Source: Brachionus manjavacas (Eukaryota; Rotifera; Eurotatoria; Ploima; Brachionidae). From it: a DNA stretch of 64,000 nucleotides. The stretch lies in assembly GCA_019054805.1 (NCBI GenBank), contig JAHQIY010000013.1, forward strand, positions 2,976,001 to 3,040,000. Reading direction: 5' to 3'. The notes beneath the pieces are model-generated. The model searched no databases. It saw only the letters and a list, made by a program, of their open reading frames with translations, and was not told where the DNA came from. Within the stretch, counting starts at the first letter, position 1. Each line of letters starts with the position of its first letter. Both the position numbers and the translations under genes were made by a program. This document shows, piece after piece, positions 22,855-33,989 of the stretch.

Positions 22855-23700
22855 TAATATTAGTAGTAGTAGTTCTTGCTGCGACACCTAACATGTAGAT
22901 TGTCTAAGCCCATCACCGCCAAATGGCCGTGTAGAGCTGTATCAGCTGATTCCATTGAACTTATCTAAAGCCTTTTTAAAATTAGCGGTTGACTTGGATT
23001 TCACCACGTTTTCTGGCAACCTATTCCAATGCGGAACTACTCTGTTTGAGTAAAATACATGTCTGGCATTTACTGCAGCCGCAAAATCGTTTCTAATTTT
23101 AGCTGGGAAACTTTCCCTCTGGACTCTGATGCTATTTCCTCTTAACGCCCCGGCTGGTCCCTTGTTTTCTGATTTATTCACTAGATTCTTGACCAAGCTT
23201 ACCTTTTCTATTCCATTCACTAATTTGTACATTTCAATCAAGTCCCCTCTCACTCTTCTTTCACTCAGCTTTGTCAGTCCTAATTTTGTCAGCCTCTTTT
23301 CATACGGCATTTTTCTTACAGACAAAGGTATTTTTGTTGCCCTCTCTTGCACCTTTTCCAACGCATTCACGTCCATTTTCATACTTGGATTCCAAACCTG
23401 CACTACGTAATCTAAGTGGGGTCTCACCATGGATATATAAAATCTTACCCACAGTCTTTCCTCTCTACTTATAAACGTTCGCTTTCGCACAAGCACTTTT
23501 CACTTGGCTGGTCCACTTTAAATCTGATGAAACCATCACTCCAAGATCCCTTTCACAATCTGTGGTCGCTAGTATAACATTCCTGTTGCTTTTTTGTGTA
23601 TATTTATGTCTTTCATTTAGTCTGCCGAAATGCATTACTTTACATTTGTTAGCACCAAGTCCCATACGCCAAACCTCTACCCATTGACATACTGCATCCT
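22855..23700 (-). mobile_element. CR1-like LINE, 3' part with (TAC)n tail
   Basis: Minus strand encodes MGLGANKCKVMHFGRLNERH, ATTDCERDLGVMVSSDLKWT, SQVKSACAKANVYK, then after a frameshift near 23480 RLWVRFYISMVRPHLDYVVQ, VWNPSMKMDVNALEKVQERA, TKIPLSVRKMPYEKRLTKLG, GDLIEMYKLVNGIEKVS and finally FYSNRVVPHWNRLPENVVKS, FKKALDKF. These are the post-FADD, HLDYVVQVWNP and NRVV..WN.LP blocks of CR1-like LINEs. The element ends in (TAC)n, seen as TAGTAGTAG on + at about 22860-22873. It is 5' truncated within RT, so non-autonomous. Confidence 0.9.
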
Positions 23701-23704
23701 AACA

Positions 23705-24800
23705 TATTTTACTATTTTTTAATTGTTTGATAAAAAGTAACTTGTGCTTCATATATAACTGCTCTACCGTTTCCAACCTTAGAGTCTCCAACATAGGACT
23801 AAATCTCGCAAATTTCTTAATACCGAACACCCTTTTGAAAGGAGATTCTCTCTAATATCTTATTCACAGAGTTTCATGTCCACAATAAACACCACGTCCA
23901 AGTGATACCAGAATATTGATTGGCAAAACTTCTTATATAGACAAGTTCTGGACAGGCCTACTTATTTTTAAGAGTTATGAAAAATTTTTCCAAAATTGAC
24001 AACTGCAAATACTCAACTTCCAAATCTCTTTGTTAAATTACTTATTTACATACTAAACCACGATTTTTACTGAATATGAATTGAATAGCTACATAAATTG
24101 ATATATATATTCATGTAGCTGTTCCATTTTTGAAAATGCGCTTTGCACATTTCTTTTGTTGCTTGTCGATCATTCTTTAACGCTGTAATCATCCACTTGG
24201 ACTAGATTTTACTATTCTTATTCAAAATGTTAAATTTTTTTAATAATCATACACTTAAAATATGATATAAAATTAAATTAAAATAACATACAAATTAGTC
24301 ACTAATATTTTATTTATTTAGTTGTTTTCTGTACCGTCCAATTCAAAGAGCATTTTTATAATAAAGTTACGCAAAATTAAAAGAAGTAATCAGCTATGTG
24401 ACAATAAATTAAGAAAAATGAAAAAGATAAGTAATTTTACTATTAGAAAAATTATTTTTTCTAAATCCATTACAACTCATTTTATTATCTTTTATCTTTT
24501 GTTTAACTTTATTTTTAATTTTTTTATTCAGAAGGAGGATTAGCTTGGTAAGGATTAACAATTTAGATTTAATTCTTCTTCCCTAAACAAAAGCTCTTTC
24601 AGATTTAAAAATTAATTTACAAATATTTAAGGCAAAACTGGAGGTAAAATTTGTAGCTAAATCAAAAAATCACGAATTTCTTTTTCCGGATATTTGATTC
24701 CAGAAATACGCATCCGGAAAGTGTCACCATTTTGAGAAAAAGCCCGTCCGGAATTTTTAAAATAGAAAATAATTTTAAATAATATTTGGTTTAATTTTTT
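23705..24800. other. Intergenic, with a possible Jockey-like LINE 3' terminus at 24527-24550
   Basis: No gene recognised. The sequence TTCAGAAGGAGGATTAGCTT at 24527 resembles the terminal motif of the 46-kb LINE family. The 73-codon frame before it (24322-24543) is Lys/Ile/Phe-rich and not recognisable. Confidence 0.35.
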
Positions 24801-24811
24801 GTGTTGGAAAA

Positions 24812-25340
24812 ATGTATCCAATGTTGAAATAACATAAAGTGCGATGTTTCAAATATTTTTTCCAGTCTCAAATAAAAAAATAATCTTTAGTTAATATTGC
24901 AAGCATTTTCATATTGGAAATTAAAATTGTTAGTGAAATAGAACAAATTTAATTATTTTATTTTTAATTTTAAATTTTTTTTGTGTTTTGTGGTTCATCT
25001 AAAACATTTTAATTGTGGTTCGTTTAATGTATATAAATAAAAGTTTTAAAATAAAAAAATGGAAAATAGAACGTATAAATTTTTTTGTTTTAAAAGTATC
25101 ATTTTAAGTGTTCATCATATCATAAACCTGAAAAAGTTTTAAAAATATTTAGTTCAATAAATATATCCGTTCTATTTTTCATTATAAATGCTTTTATTAA
25201 AATCAAATTAATTATTTTGAATTATTTTTTAAATATATTGTATAATAGTAAATTTTGATTTATCAAAAAAGGAAGAATTTTTTTCCTTTTGATTTAAGAA
25301 ACATCGCACTTTCTCTATGTTATTTCAACATTGGATACAT
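24812..25340. mobile_element. MITE-like element with about 40-bp terminal inverted repeats
   Basis: ATGTATCCAATGTTGAAATA and its continuation ACATAAAGTGCGATGTTTC (24812-24850) reappear inverted at 25298-25340, with a 4-nt insertion in the right arm. The 450-bp interior is AT-rich and non-coding. It carries a second inverted pair around AATAGAACG-ATA (about 25064) and CCGTTCTATTTTTC (about 25168). The arms match at nearly every position. No convincing target-site duplication is visible, so the superfamily is unknown. Confidence 0.65.
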
Positions 25341-25349
25341 TCATCAATC

Positions 25350-28020
25350 ATTTTTAATTTAATTTAATTTTAGATTTGAGTTTTTTGAATATTTGAGCTG
25401 ATCATCTCCGTGAATTTTAGTTTAAATTAAAAAACTCTGAAATTTTTTACTTAGCCCAAAAACGGTCTCTGTAAATTATACTTGCTAAATTACGTAATTA
25501 ATAAGATTTATCATAGAAAAAGAGTTTTTTTATCATTTTTATTAATCAAAAATTTAACTTTAACTTCATGGATACTTCATAAAACTGGAAAATTTAACAT
25601 TGTTTTATTTCAATTAATATTAAGATATCATTTTAAGTGTTTATTGAGCACTTGGTTAACTTAACTTTATTTTATAAACCCTTACATCTTCATTTTAATT
25701 TTAATTTTGTTTTTAAAGCTTTCAAATAAAAATTTAATTAGACCCAATTAGAGATTAATTTGAAAAAAGTCCATTTGTTCACCAAAATTAAATACCATAC
25801 TTCCTTGTTCGATTTTGCAGCCTCATAATCGAAATATGACTTTGATGCCGGCAATGAACACCATCTCGTCCATGTTAAACTTAAGCTGCGATATCGGATT
25901 ATTATTAAATAGGTATTTGCATTAGTTTTTTAAAAGTTATTAATTATTTAAAAAAAAATAATTAATTGGTTGCGTATTTGGTGATTTTTTGGTAGTCTTT
26001 AAATAAAAATTTTCATAAAATTTCAAAAAAGTATGAAAAAAGTGTGATTCTTCAAATTTATTAAAAAAATTGAATTTTTTTTAAATTGCATTCTCTATAA
26101 TAATGGCTTCAAGAATAAAGAAATTAATTTTTTTCTATCCTTAAAAAAAATAAAATGTGACCAGAAAGACTTTTTTTATTATTTAAAAACTTTTTTAACT
26201 GTTATAAAATTAAGTAATTAATTTGGTCGAACATTGAATATTATAAAATTATTTAAATTTTCAATTATATTAGATTATTAACAAAATAAGATTATTTTTT
26301 TCGAAAAATAATCTTATTTTGTAAACAACTCTGGTAAAAACTTGATTTTTATTCTAGAATTAATTTTTTTAATATATAGAAATTTAAATTTAAGTCCAAT
26401 AAATAAAAAAAATAAAAAAATACAAAGAAATTCTCAAAAAAATGTATAAATGGTGTTATTTGAGTAAATTTAAAAATTATTTTGATATAAGTAATAAACA
26501 TAATTAATAGATTAAATATCCACCTAAATAACCGGATTTAAATCCAATTATACTATAAAGGAAGGACGCATTGAGTTTTGTTAGAAAAAAAAATAAAAGA
26601 TAACTTGGACCTTTTTCAAGGGATAAATGATTTTTTGAAAATTTTGACTATTCAAATATAGAATAGAGATACAACACTGATTTGCTTCAAGTATCTTATC
26701 AAGTAATTACCGATTTCTAAAAATTCCAATTCTAGATTTCGGCTCTTTTTTGGGTTTTTGCATTAAAAATTTGATTTTCCAACCATTTGATTAATTTTTT
26801 TACTAAAGATTAATTTTGTAATTTCACGTAATTTTACCCAAAGAATAATTTTTTGAGGTAAAACATCGAAAAATTTCGTAAAATTCAATTTTTTGTTAAA
26901 ATGTTTCTGAGTCTTTAATTTTTCTTAAATAAATTAATAACTCTTTAAAAAAATGATGAATTTAGATCTTAAAAATATACTGGGTGAGTATCTATTATAA
27001 TTTGTCTGTGAAAAATATGACACCCTATTTAAACAGCATTAGGATAACAACAAAAAACACATTTTTTGTAAAAGATTATATTAAATGGGTAAAAAATCTG
27101 CAGTAAAAGCAATATTTGAATTTCAAGAAATTCTTAGGAAATGTAAAGCCAATATTAACTATTTAAAAAAAAAAATTAGCTAAAATTTATTAAATTAATT
27201 TGATTGAAAATACAATGAAGGTTGTTCAACAAAGAAATTGAGATTGGTCAAACTGTTAATTTAATTATTAAAAAAATTCAATAAATTAGACTTTTACATA
27301 TTTATTTTAAATTATTTTTCTTTTGAGGAAAAATTAATAAAAAAATTGGAAAACCATATTTAGAATGTAATGAAAAAACACAAAAAAGAGCCGAAATCAA
27401 GCGACTTTTTTGCAGGAATTAAATTATTTAAAAAAATTAAATTAAAATCTAATTTAAGGAAAACCAATTTCCAGCTAATAATGGACTACCTTTTTTAGAT
27501 TTAAAAACAAATTTGTCGTTTTCCTGTAGTTTATTCAGAAATTAAAAATTCATTTAGAGATTAATTTATCTTAGTGGTTAATTATTTAAATAAAAACAAT
27601 CTAAATATTCACTAATGATTAGAATTTTGAATCATTACATAACAAGGAAAAGAATAATTATTACGTAAATAAATTAATAAATATATGCAAAAATAATTGC
27701 GTATATCACAGTAGTCAGGAGGAAACCGATGTTTAGACAGAGAAAACAGTCCATTAATGTCAAAAAGAGAAAAGAAAAATGCTCACTTGGGAAATTATTC
27801 AAACATTTGACAACGCCGATGATGCTGAAAAAAGTATAGGAAAGAAAAGGGTCTAAATGCACCAAATATGATACAGCTAAAACAATGCTAAATTTTCTCT
27901 TTTTCTCTTATCAATAAGAATGGCATTTAATTATTACCTGTGTTTATTTTTTGCTAAAAAAAAACTAAAATATTGAATTTGGAACAAAATATTTTATTCA
28001 TTACTTTTTTTAGAAATATA
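25350..28020. other. AT-rich intergenic with one strong hairpin, no gene seen
   Basis: No recognisable coding sequence; short open frames at 25482 and 27674 look like chance. The only clear structure is the hairpin at 26281-26322, listed separately. Confidence 0.5.
26281..26322. repeat. Perfect 19-bp hairpin with TTCG loop
   Basis: ACAAAATAAGATTATTTTT (26281-26299) and AAAAATAATCTTATTTTGT (26304-26322) are exact reverse complements separated only by TTCG. It could be a remnant palindrome, two abutting TIRs or a terminator-like RNA hairpin. Confidence 0.75.
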
Positions 28021-28025
28021 TAGTA

Positions 28026-28247
28026 CTAATTATCTAAATAGAAAAAAAAATAAAAATAAAAACAAAATATATTTTTTAAGGACAAAAAAGCAAATTCTCT
28101 ATCGAGGAATTTTTTAGCATCCTCCAAGGAGCGAAAACTACAGAAAGGAAAATAACTTTTACCTTTTCCTTTAGTTTTTCGTTTAGTGTTAGCTCCAAAG
28201 GCCTGATCTTGAAATATTTTATTAGGAATTTCTTCAATTACAGGCAT
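28026..28247 (-). other. Unrecognised short ORF, possibly transposon-derived
   Basis: An ATG-initiated frame of 73 codons reads MPVIEEIPNKIFQDQAFGAN, a Lys-rich stretch, then FRSLEDAKKFLDREF and a hydrophobic tail. The E-x-P-N and FRSLEDAKKFL patterns recall N-terminal regions of some MULE/FLYWCH elements, and MULE debris lies next to it. I cannot confirm this. Confidence 0.25.
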
Positions 28248-28539
28248 TTTTTTTTAATTCCCGAGTTATTTTAGAGATTTATTTATTTATTTTATTAACT
28301 ACATCGAACTAGAGACAAGGCTACATTGGTTTAAATGAAAGTAAAATCAAAAGTGTTAATTTGATAAACAAAACAAGAAAGATAATAATAATTTCAAAGT
28401 GGCAATTTTTTTGAACATTATTGGATTTACTAATAAATAATTTAGGTTTTTTTGATTGTATAAGAATTTCATTTCAATCAATTATGTATTAATAAATTAA
28501 AATAGTGATCAATTTAAATGAAATTGACATTTATTCCAA

Positions 28540-28810
28540 AAAAAAACTAAAATGTTTTTATTTGTTCATTTGACGTCGTTGGCGCTACAACTTGCTCTTG
28601 TAAATTTTGACCATTCTCAGTTGCAGGTTCTTGTTCATCTTCGAATTCAATAATGAACGAAAGTTCGTCTTCGGCCACTTCATTTTCTAAATGACTTCGA
28701 GTTTCGATCGACTGGCGGTTAGGAGCATCTTTATTCTTCGCAGCCCTTCCTTTCTTTCTGTTTTCACCCAGTGGCACATCTTTTGGGCTCTCGTGCCATG
28801 GCATACCTCT
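28540..28810 (-). pseudogene. C-terminal tail of a MULE transposase
   Basis: Minus strand encodes MPWHESPKDVPLGENRKKGR followed by AAKNKDAPNRQ and an acidic tail. The pattern K-DVPLG-KRK-GRPAK-K-AL-RQ is what follows the SWIM finger in Mutator-like transposases. No SWIM finger is seen upstream, so only this tail remains. Confidence 0.5.
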
Positions 28811-29079
28811 ATCGCGACAAGTAATAGTTAAATCAACATGTTTGAGTATATTAACACATTTATATAGTTGTCAAATAATATTTATTTGATTAATTATTTG
28901 ATACCAACTAAAAAAAATATTAGTATCACATAAACAAAATAAGTAGCATTTTAATTTTATTTCTAGTAGCAGAAAAATAAATTTAGTATCAGCATAAAAT
29001 ATAAGTCTTTAATTATAATCCATTTAATAAAATAAATGCATCCGCGTGTCCATTTCTTAACATCTAGTTTGTAATAATC

Positions 29080-29640
29080 ATTGAACTCACAAAAGTTTTT
29101 GGCTGCTTTTCTTCAATTGATTCAAGAAGCCATTGATTTGGCAGTGCTTATTAGAAGTTTTTTTTTGTGTTAAACGTTGAACTATCAAATTAGAGAAAAA
29201 AAATAGAGAAAAATCATGTTATATTCCTAGTCCAGATGTTGTTGATGGTTTTGAATTAGTAAAACAAAACGCCAGTAAAAGCGCTAATTTATTTCTGGAT
29301 TATGTTGAAAAAAATTATATTGGGCTTGTAAACAAAGCAAACGTATAATTTATAATTCCTCGTTTCCCCGTTGAGCTATGGGACTTGCACGATTGCGTTA
29401 AAAGTGACTTGCCACGTACTAACAGTAACGTAGAATGGTGGCATTCACGAATAAAATCAGATGTAAGACATAACTTAACAGTCCCTAAAGTAGTTGAATT
29501 TTTCAGATTGGAACAAAATAATATTGAGTCTGATTTGTTGTTGTTGTTTGCTGGTAATCTAATTAAGTCAATGCCATTATAAGCTAAAAAAAAGAAGAAA
29601 AGATAAAACGACAAGTTTTGGATTATAATAAAAACAATTT
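29080..29640 (+). pseudogene. MULE/FLYWCH-type transposase C-terminal fragment
   Basis: The + strand carries FIIPRFPVELWDLHDCVKSD with one in-frame break, then LPRTNSNVEWWHSRIKSDVR and KVVEFFRLEQNNIESDLL. The motif R-P-FP..LW..H......LPRTNN..EGWH is the conserved region after the MULE DDE domain in many animal genomes. The G of EGWH is replaced by W (EWWH). A degraded upstream stretch (29226-29330) is in the same reading direction. A relic, not a functional gene. Confidence 0.65.
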
Positions 29641-29794
29641 AGATTTATTTATTCGTGGCTTTGCTAATTTGCTAATTGATTAATTTTTGTCGCTATTTTT
29701 TTCTCTTAAATAAAATTCTCTAAGAAAATTTTTCTCTATTATAAACGCTTTCCTGTTAAACAGTTTTGAAAAGTTGTGAAAAATACGGACGGTC

Positions 29795-30079
29795 AACAAT
29801 ACGGCCAAATTTCTGAAGGTTAGCCACTTAAAATTATATTTTTTCGAAATAATGTTTTTAATTTTTGAAAAAATAACTAATTAATATGATAAAAAAATTG
29901 AAAAAATTTTCTTCATTTATTTTAAAAAGTTTTTAAAGAATTTTATTTTTTTATTTTCAAAATTTTACAAAATATTTAGTGACCGTCCGCCAAAAAGGTT
30001 GTCCGGCTAGTGCGGACACGTTCACGGTTTCTGAAAATTTTGGCCGGTTAAGTGTCCGCTTGTACGGATCCCAACACTA
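29795..30079. mobile_element. hAT-like element remnant (right end CCAACACTA)
   Basis: The right end reads GGATCCCAACACTA (to 30079), the complement of a TAGTGTTGG hAT-type terminus. CGGACGGTCA at about 29797 is the reverse complement of TGACCGTCCG at about 29980. A 64-nt piece of the right part (30016-30080) recurs at 37092-37157. The left terminus is not recognisable. Confidence 0.5.
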
Positions 30080-30084
30080 GTTTT

Positions 30085-30625
30085 TTGTCGGTGGGGACTA
30101 GGTAGACCCTAATAGAAGCTAATAATGATCAAAAAAATAAGACTAAAAATATTTGAATATTGTAATCACAAGCTCAGACTTTGAGAGAATGGTTGTCAGC
30201 AATTAGCCGACTAAAAACGCCGCACTTAAAAGCCCAATACTAACTAATTGATAAGCTCTTCTGATTAAATTAAAAGCAAATAAAAATTCAACAATCTACT
30301 GAAAACATCTAAAGCAAATATTTTAAATTTAAATTAAATTTTTCTTCTTCAGAATCTTGTCGAATGTTGAGCATTTTTATTTAATCTAAAAGGTTTTAGA
30401 ATAAAAAAAATCAAAAGCTTAGAAGCCTTTCTATGCATAGTTGCTCAATTGGGCCTATTCCAAATTGAATTTGCTTTCTCTTTGTCAGCTCTCCTCTGTC
30501 GGCCACTCACAAATCTAACCTATCTTAACAACGACATAAAAAAATATTTTAAAATTTTTTAGAGCCTATTAATTTCTAAGCGCCAGCTAATGTTTATCGA
30601 TCGATATTAGTCTGTAATTCGACCC
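30085..30625. other. Intergenic upstream of the coiled-coil gene
   Basis: AT-rich to moderate composition, no open frame. It presumably contains the promoter and 5' UTR of the next gene; no core promoter element stands out. Confidence 0.4.
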
Positions 30626-30630
30626 ATGCC

Positions 30631-32232
30631 ATGGCAATAAACGACAACTATAAAATGGTTAACAGTAACCTGAGCCACACATTCGTGTCGAACAAGTCTC
30701 GAATTCCGATCAAAGTCTACCAGTTGAACAAATCGCACAAGACTGCCGCAGTCTCCAATTTCAAGTCTAGCAGCACTTTTAATGTGACCAAAATTCCAAA
30801 GCTGGCCAAAATGAGCGACAAGCCCGACCCGAGCACTCTGTCAACGAGCACGTTCAGCGTGTGCCACAAGTTGCTCAAGCAGCGCCAACAGTTCAAGCGC
30901 TCCATGTCCTTCAACACCGAGAGCAATGTTTCTTCTTTGTCCGAAAAATCGCAGCTCACCTCATCGTCACACTCTGTTCACTCGGTCGCTTCTGGCGACC
31001 GAATATCCCAAGACTTGATAAGATACATCAAGAAAAAGCTCAGAGAAATGGAGACAAAGCCGTCGTTGGACGCGCTCGCCGAGCTCCTGGTCGAAGAGGC
31101 CAGAACTGTTGGTAACAAAAGAGTCACCTTGCACACCCTTGACGCAATCAGAGTCAAACACAATTCAAAATCACAGTCTAACTCTCAGCTATCGCACACC
31201 AAAGTCAAGCCACGGCCAGAGTCCAAGCAGAACAACACACTAGAGCTCTACTTCACAAATTTAAAACAGATCGAGCAATTGTTTAAATCGGCACAAAAAG
31301 AACTCTTCGACAAGGCAATCTCTACCACTAGCACCGACAAAACAAATAGGCACAAGCAAAAATTAAAAGATTTTATTGAAAAATTTAACCTTCTAATAAA
31401 CGACAAAGACTCGGGCAACATCGGCCTGCTTTCGCCCGAGTCCTACACATTCTCCAAACAAGACATGTACAAAAATGCCGAGTTTGTGCTCAGACTGGTG
31501 GGCGACTTGGTCTTCAAATTCAGACTGTGCATAAAACTCTATGGCAAAATAATGAGCGAGAGTGGCAAGGCCAAATTGCCGCTGATTCCCAAAAAAGACG
31601 ATTTGCCGACCAACAAGGCTAGCATCATTCAAAACTCGATTGAGAATTTCAACGAGAGCTTCATCAAAGAAACCGACTGCAGTTCTTTGGTGTCGGACGA
31701 CGAGGAGGCCAAGTCTCCGCCGGCCTCCGCCGCCGACCCGTCCGAAAACCACAAAAAACTCAAGAAAAAAATTCACTTTGTCAACGAGGACCTGAACGAC
31801 TTGAACATGTACTTGGACAGTTTGAATGCTCGGGCCGAACGTTGCGCTAGGCTCGAAGAGCAGCTCAAGTCCGAGAAAGAAATGATCAAAAAGACAGAGG
31901 TGAGCTTGAGGATGTGCGAGCAGACAGAGCTGAGGCGTCATATGGAAAAGCAGCTGGATTTTTTGAAGTACAAATTCAAGATTAATTTACAGGACTACAA
32001 CATCGAGAAGATATGTGCGCCTGAGATCTACACGGCAATATCGGACACAGAGTTCAAGATATTCAAGCTAAATGCATATCTTAAAGATTTGAATATGAAT
32101 TTGTTTTATGTTGAGTCTAAGATGAGTTTGGCCAAGAAAAAGGAGGCTAGAAATCAGCCGAAACAACCGCTTCCAAGACATTTGCCGCCCCTCTATCAAT
32201 TCAAAGAACTTGCTGTCAAACAATTTAATTAG
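30631..32232 (+). CDS. Unrecognised 533-aa coiled-coil protein
   Basis: Intact single-exon frame from ATG 30631 to TAG at 32232; an ATG 4 nt upstream is out of frame and stops at once. Residues 1-130 are Ser/Thr/Lys-rich and look disordered. Residues about 125-170 form a helical stretch (ISQDLIRYIKKKLREMETKP, LDALAELLVEEARTVGNKRV). About 205-310 is helical with a charged character (LYFTNLKQIEQLFKSAQKEL). An acidic/Pro/Ala linker follows (about 355-375). The last 150 residues are a strong heptad-like coiled coil (NEDLNDLNMYLDSLNARAER, CARLEEQLKSEKEMIKKTEV, LNAYLKDLNMNLFYVESKMS). There is no signal peptide or membrane segment. Composition is clearly less AT-rich than the flanks. AATAAA lies near 32430. 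Centrosomal, ciliary or cytoskeletal coiled-coil proteins look like this, but I cannot name a family. Confidence 0.8.
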   Translation: MAINDNYKMVNSNLSHTFVSNKSRIPIKVYQLNKSHKTAAVSNFKSSSTFNVTKIPKLAKMSDKPDPSTLSTSTFSVCHKLLKQRQQFKRSMSFNTESNVSSLSEKSQLTSSSHSVHSVASGDRISQDLIRYIKKKLREMETKPSLDALAELLVEEARTVGNKRVTLHTLDAIRVKHNSKSQSNSQLSHTKVKPRPESKQNNTLELYFTNLKQIEQLFKSAQKELFDKAISTTSTDKTNRHKQKLKDFIEKFNLLINDKDSGNIGLLSPESYTFSKQDMYKNAEFVLRLVGDLVFKFRLCIKLYGKIMSESGKAKLPLIPKKDDLPTNKASIIQNSIENFNESFIKETDCSSLVSDDEEAKSPPASAADPSENHKKLKKKIHFVNEDLNDLNMYLDSLNARAERCARLEEQLKSEKEMIKKTEVSLRMCEQTELRRHMEKQLDFLKYKFKINLQDYNIEKICAPEIYTAISDTEFKIFKLNAYLKDLNMNLFYVESKMSLAKKKEARNQPKQPLPRHLPPLYQFKELAVKQFN

Positions 32233-32689
32233 GGATTTTTTTTTCTCTTTTTTTTTTTTAATTGAGCTCAAATTAGAAAAGATAAGAGTGGCACACATTT
32301 ATTCTCCAATTGGTCTGGCACTCGAACTTCTTTATTCTTTAGACAAAAGAAGAAATTTGAGAATAAAAACATTAGTTTCTTATCTTTGTTATTTAAAAAA
32401 TTTTTGTTGCTTTTCTCCTAATAAAATATTTGCACTTTATTTTTATTTTTTTAAGCAAATAGTTAAATATCACGAGCGTACTCAATTAGCAAGCACTTGA
32501 CTCCATGGAGTCACCTAATCTAGAGTAACTTAATTTGTGACTCGCGAGTTTAAAAAGAGAAGCACCAAATTTTAAGTCTAGTTAAAAAAATTTTTATAAA
32601 AAACTTTACTATTGCAAAAATAGTAATTTTTGAATAAACTTTAGTAAAATCATAAAGAAAAATAGAAATAAACCCAGTTTCCTAAGACC

Positions 32690-33010
32690 TTTATCCTCCC
32701 GTATTTTGACTATTGCCCCACGCTTTTAAGCTATTTTTCAAAGGAAGCAATAAATAAATTAGCTAAGAGTTATTATATCTCTATCATAAAACTTTTAAAT
32801 GTTAAGCTTGAAGCAAAAAGCTTTAATGTAATAAACAACGCTTTAGAAAAGTATGGTCTTTATTCATTTCAACATCGAATTTTTGAAAGGATGCTAACTT
32901 TCTCTTATAAATGTCTATTATTTTTCAATTCTCCGCTAAATCTAAAAGAAAAATTAAAGAAAAATTACTCAAGAAATTTGAATTTTATTTTAAGGAAAAA
33001 CAATAACCTT
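32690..33010 (+). pseudogene. LINE C-terminal fragment
   Basis: The + strand encodes PPVFDYCPTLLSYFSKEAIN, KLAKSYYISIIKLLNVKLEA, NNALEKYGLYSFQHRIFERM, LTFSYKCLLFFNSPLNLKEK and a Lys/Asn-rich end. The FDYC...LGL.SFQHR...R...F.YK order is typical of the C-terminus of a non-LTR retrotransposon polyprotein. It differs from both the CR1-like and the 46-kb families in this window. No RT catalytic motifs. Confidence 0.65.
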
Positions 33011-33109
33011 AACAGAAAATAACAGATTTTGTTTCAAAATTTGAATTATTTATCTTAAATAGCTTGTTGTTAAACTTTTTCAAATAAATATCAAATCAAA
33101 TGTACAAAT

Positions 33110-33425
33110 TGGCAAACAATCTAGAGAAAGCGAATTTTGTAAACGGACTAGATATCGGTTATGAATCAAGCTACAATTTAAGAAAGCGTAGAAATCGATG
33201 CATCGAGAGCAAGCAAGATTTAACTTTTTTGTAAAATCTTGTTAAATAGAGTTGTGAACGATTGGAACAGTCTACCGGTGGATGTGGTCGAAGCAAGAAG
33301 TTTGAACTGTTTCAAATCGAAACTTGACAAGTGACTCTTTGAAAATCGTGAAGTATCTGCTACAGCTCAGTAGAGCTTGCTTGAATCTTATTCAAGTTGC
33401 AGATTATTTTTACTACTACTACTAA
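33110..33425 (+). mobile_element. CR1-like LINE 3' end with (TAC)n tail
   Basis: The + strand carries KANFVNGLDIGYESSYNLRK, then in another frame NRVVNDWNSLPVDVVEARSL and NCFKSKLDK, followed by a 3' UTR and TACTACTACTAC at about 33410-33424. It matches the family of the 22.86-23.70 kb element (NRVV..WN.LP..VV.. and the same tail). Severely 5' truncated. Confidence 0.75.
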
Positions 33426-33989
33426 AAAATCAGTAATTTTATTAAATTTTTTATATACGTATTTTTCTTTAATCAATTAAATAAATGAAGCGTTAATCAG
33501 TCTCATGAGGCATGGACACTAGCCTGTTGATTAACCTTGAATCTTCTTCTTAAAAAAAGAAGCACAAAATTTTTAAGGCTAGTTAAAATAACTTGTTTCA
33601 AAAAAATAATTTTAATAAAAAAACTTAACTATTGCAAATTGCTTTACTAACTTTACTTTACTTTTTGAATAGACTTAGTAAAATTACAAAGAAAAATAGA
33701 AATAATTCTTAATTATTAGTATTTAGACTTAAGTGTGAGTGATAGGTATTGGCATATTAAACTGGCCGGCGAATGCACAAGTGTTGTTTACGATGTAAAC
33801 AAATGATGTTTGTGTTGCCTCCAATACTAAATGATACTGCGTTGGATCATCCGGATTGCGGTAAGTTTTGTTTTTTATGATTACATTTCGATTTAGTCAG
33901 TACATGAGATCACTCCTTGCTATGTCCCTTGGATTGTTAAGCAAAATACGGGAAAATGTTGACGCCTTACCCGCGTAAATTGCATAATT

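Larger units (their letters stand above)
32548..33710. repeat. About 120-160-bp diverged direct repeats flanking LINE fragments
   Basis: Segments 32548-32672 and 33548-33710 share AGAAGCAC-AAATTTTAAG, CTAGTTAAAA, ACTATTGCAAA, TTTTTGAATA-ACTT-AGTA and AAAGAAAAATAGAAATAA in order. The second copy has extra insertions. They bracket the LINE pieces at 32690-33425. Confidence 0.65.

Noticed and set aside
30717..31941. Antisense and shifted ORFs within the coiled-coil gene
   Set aside because: The 533-codon plus frame is far longer and compositionally coding; the others have no domain.
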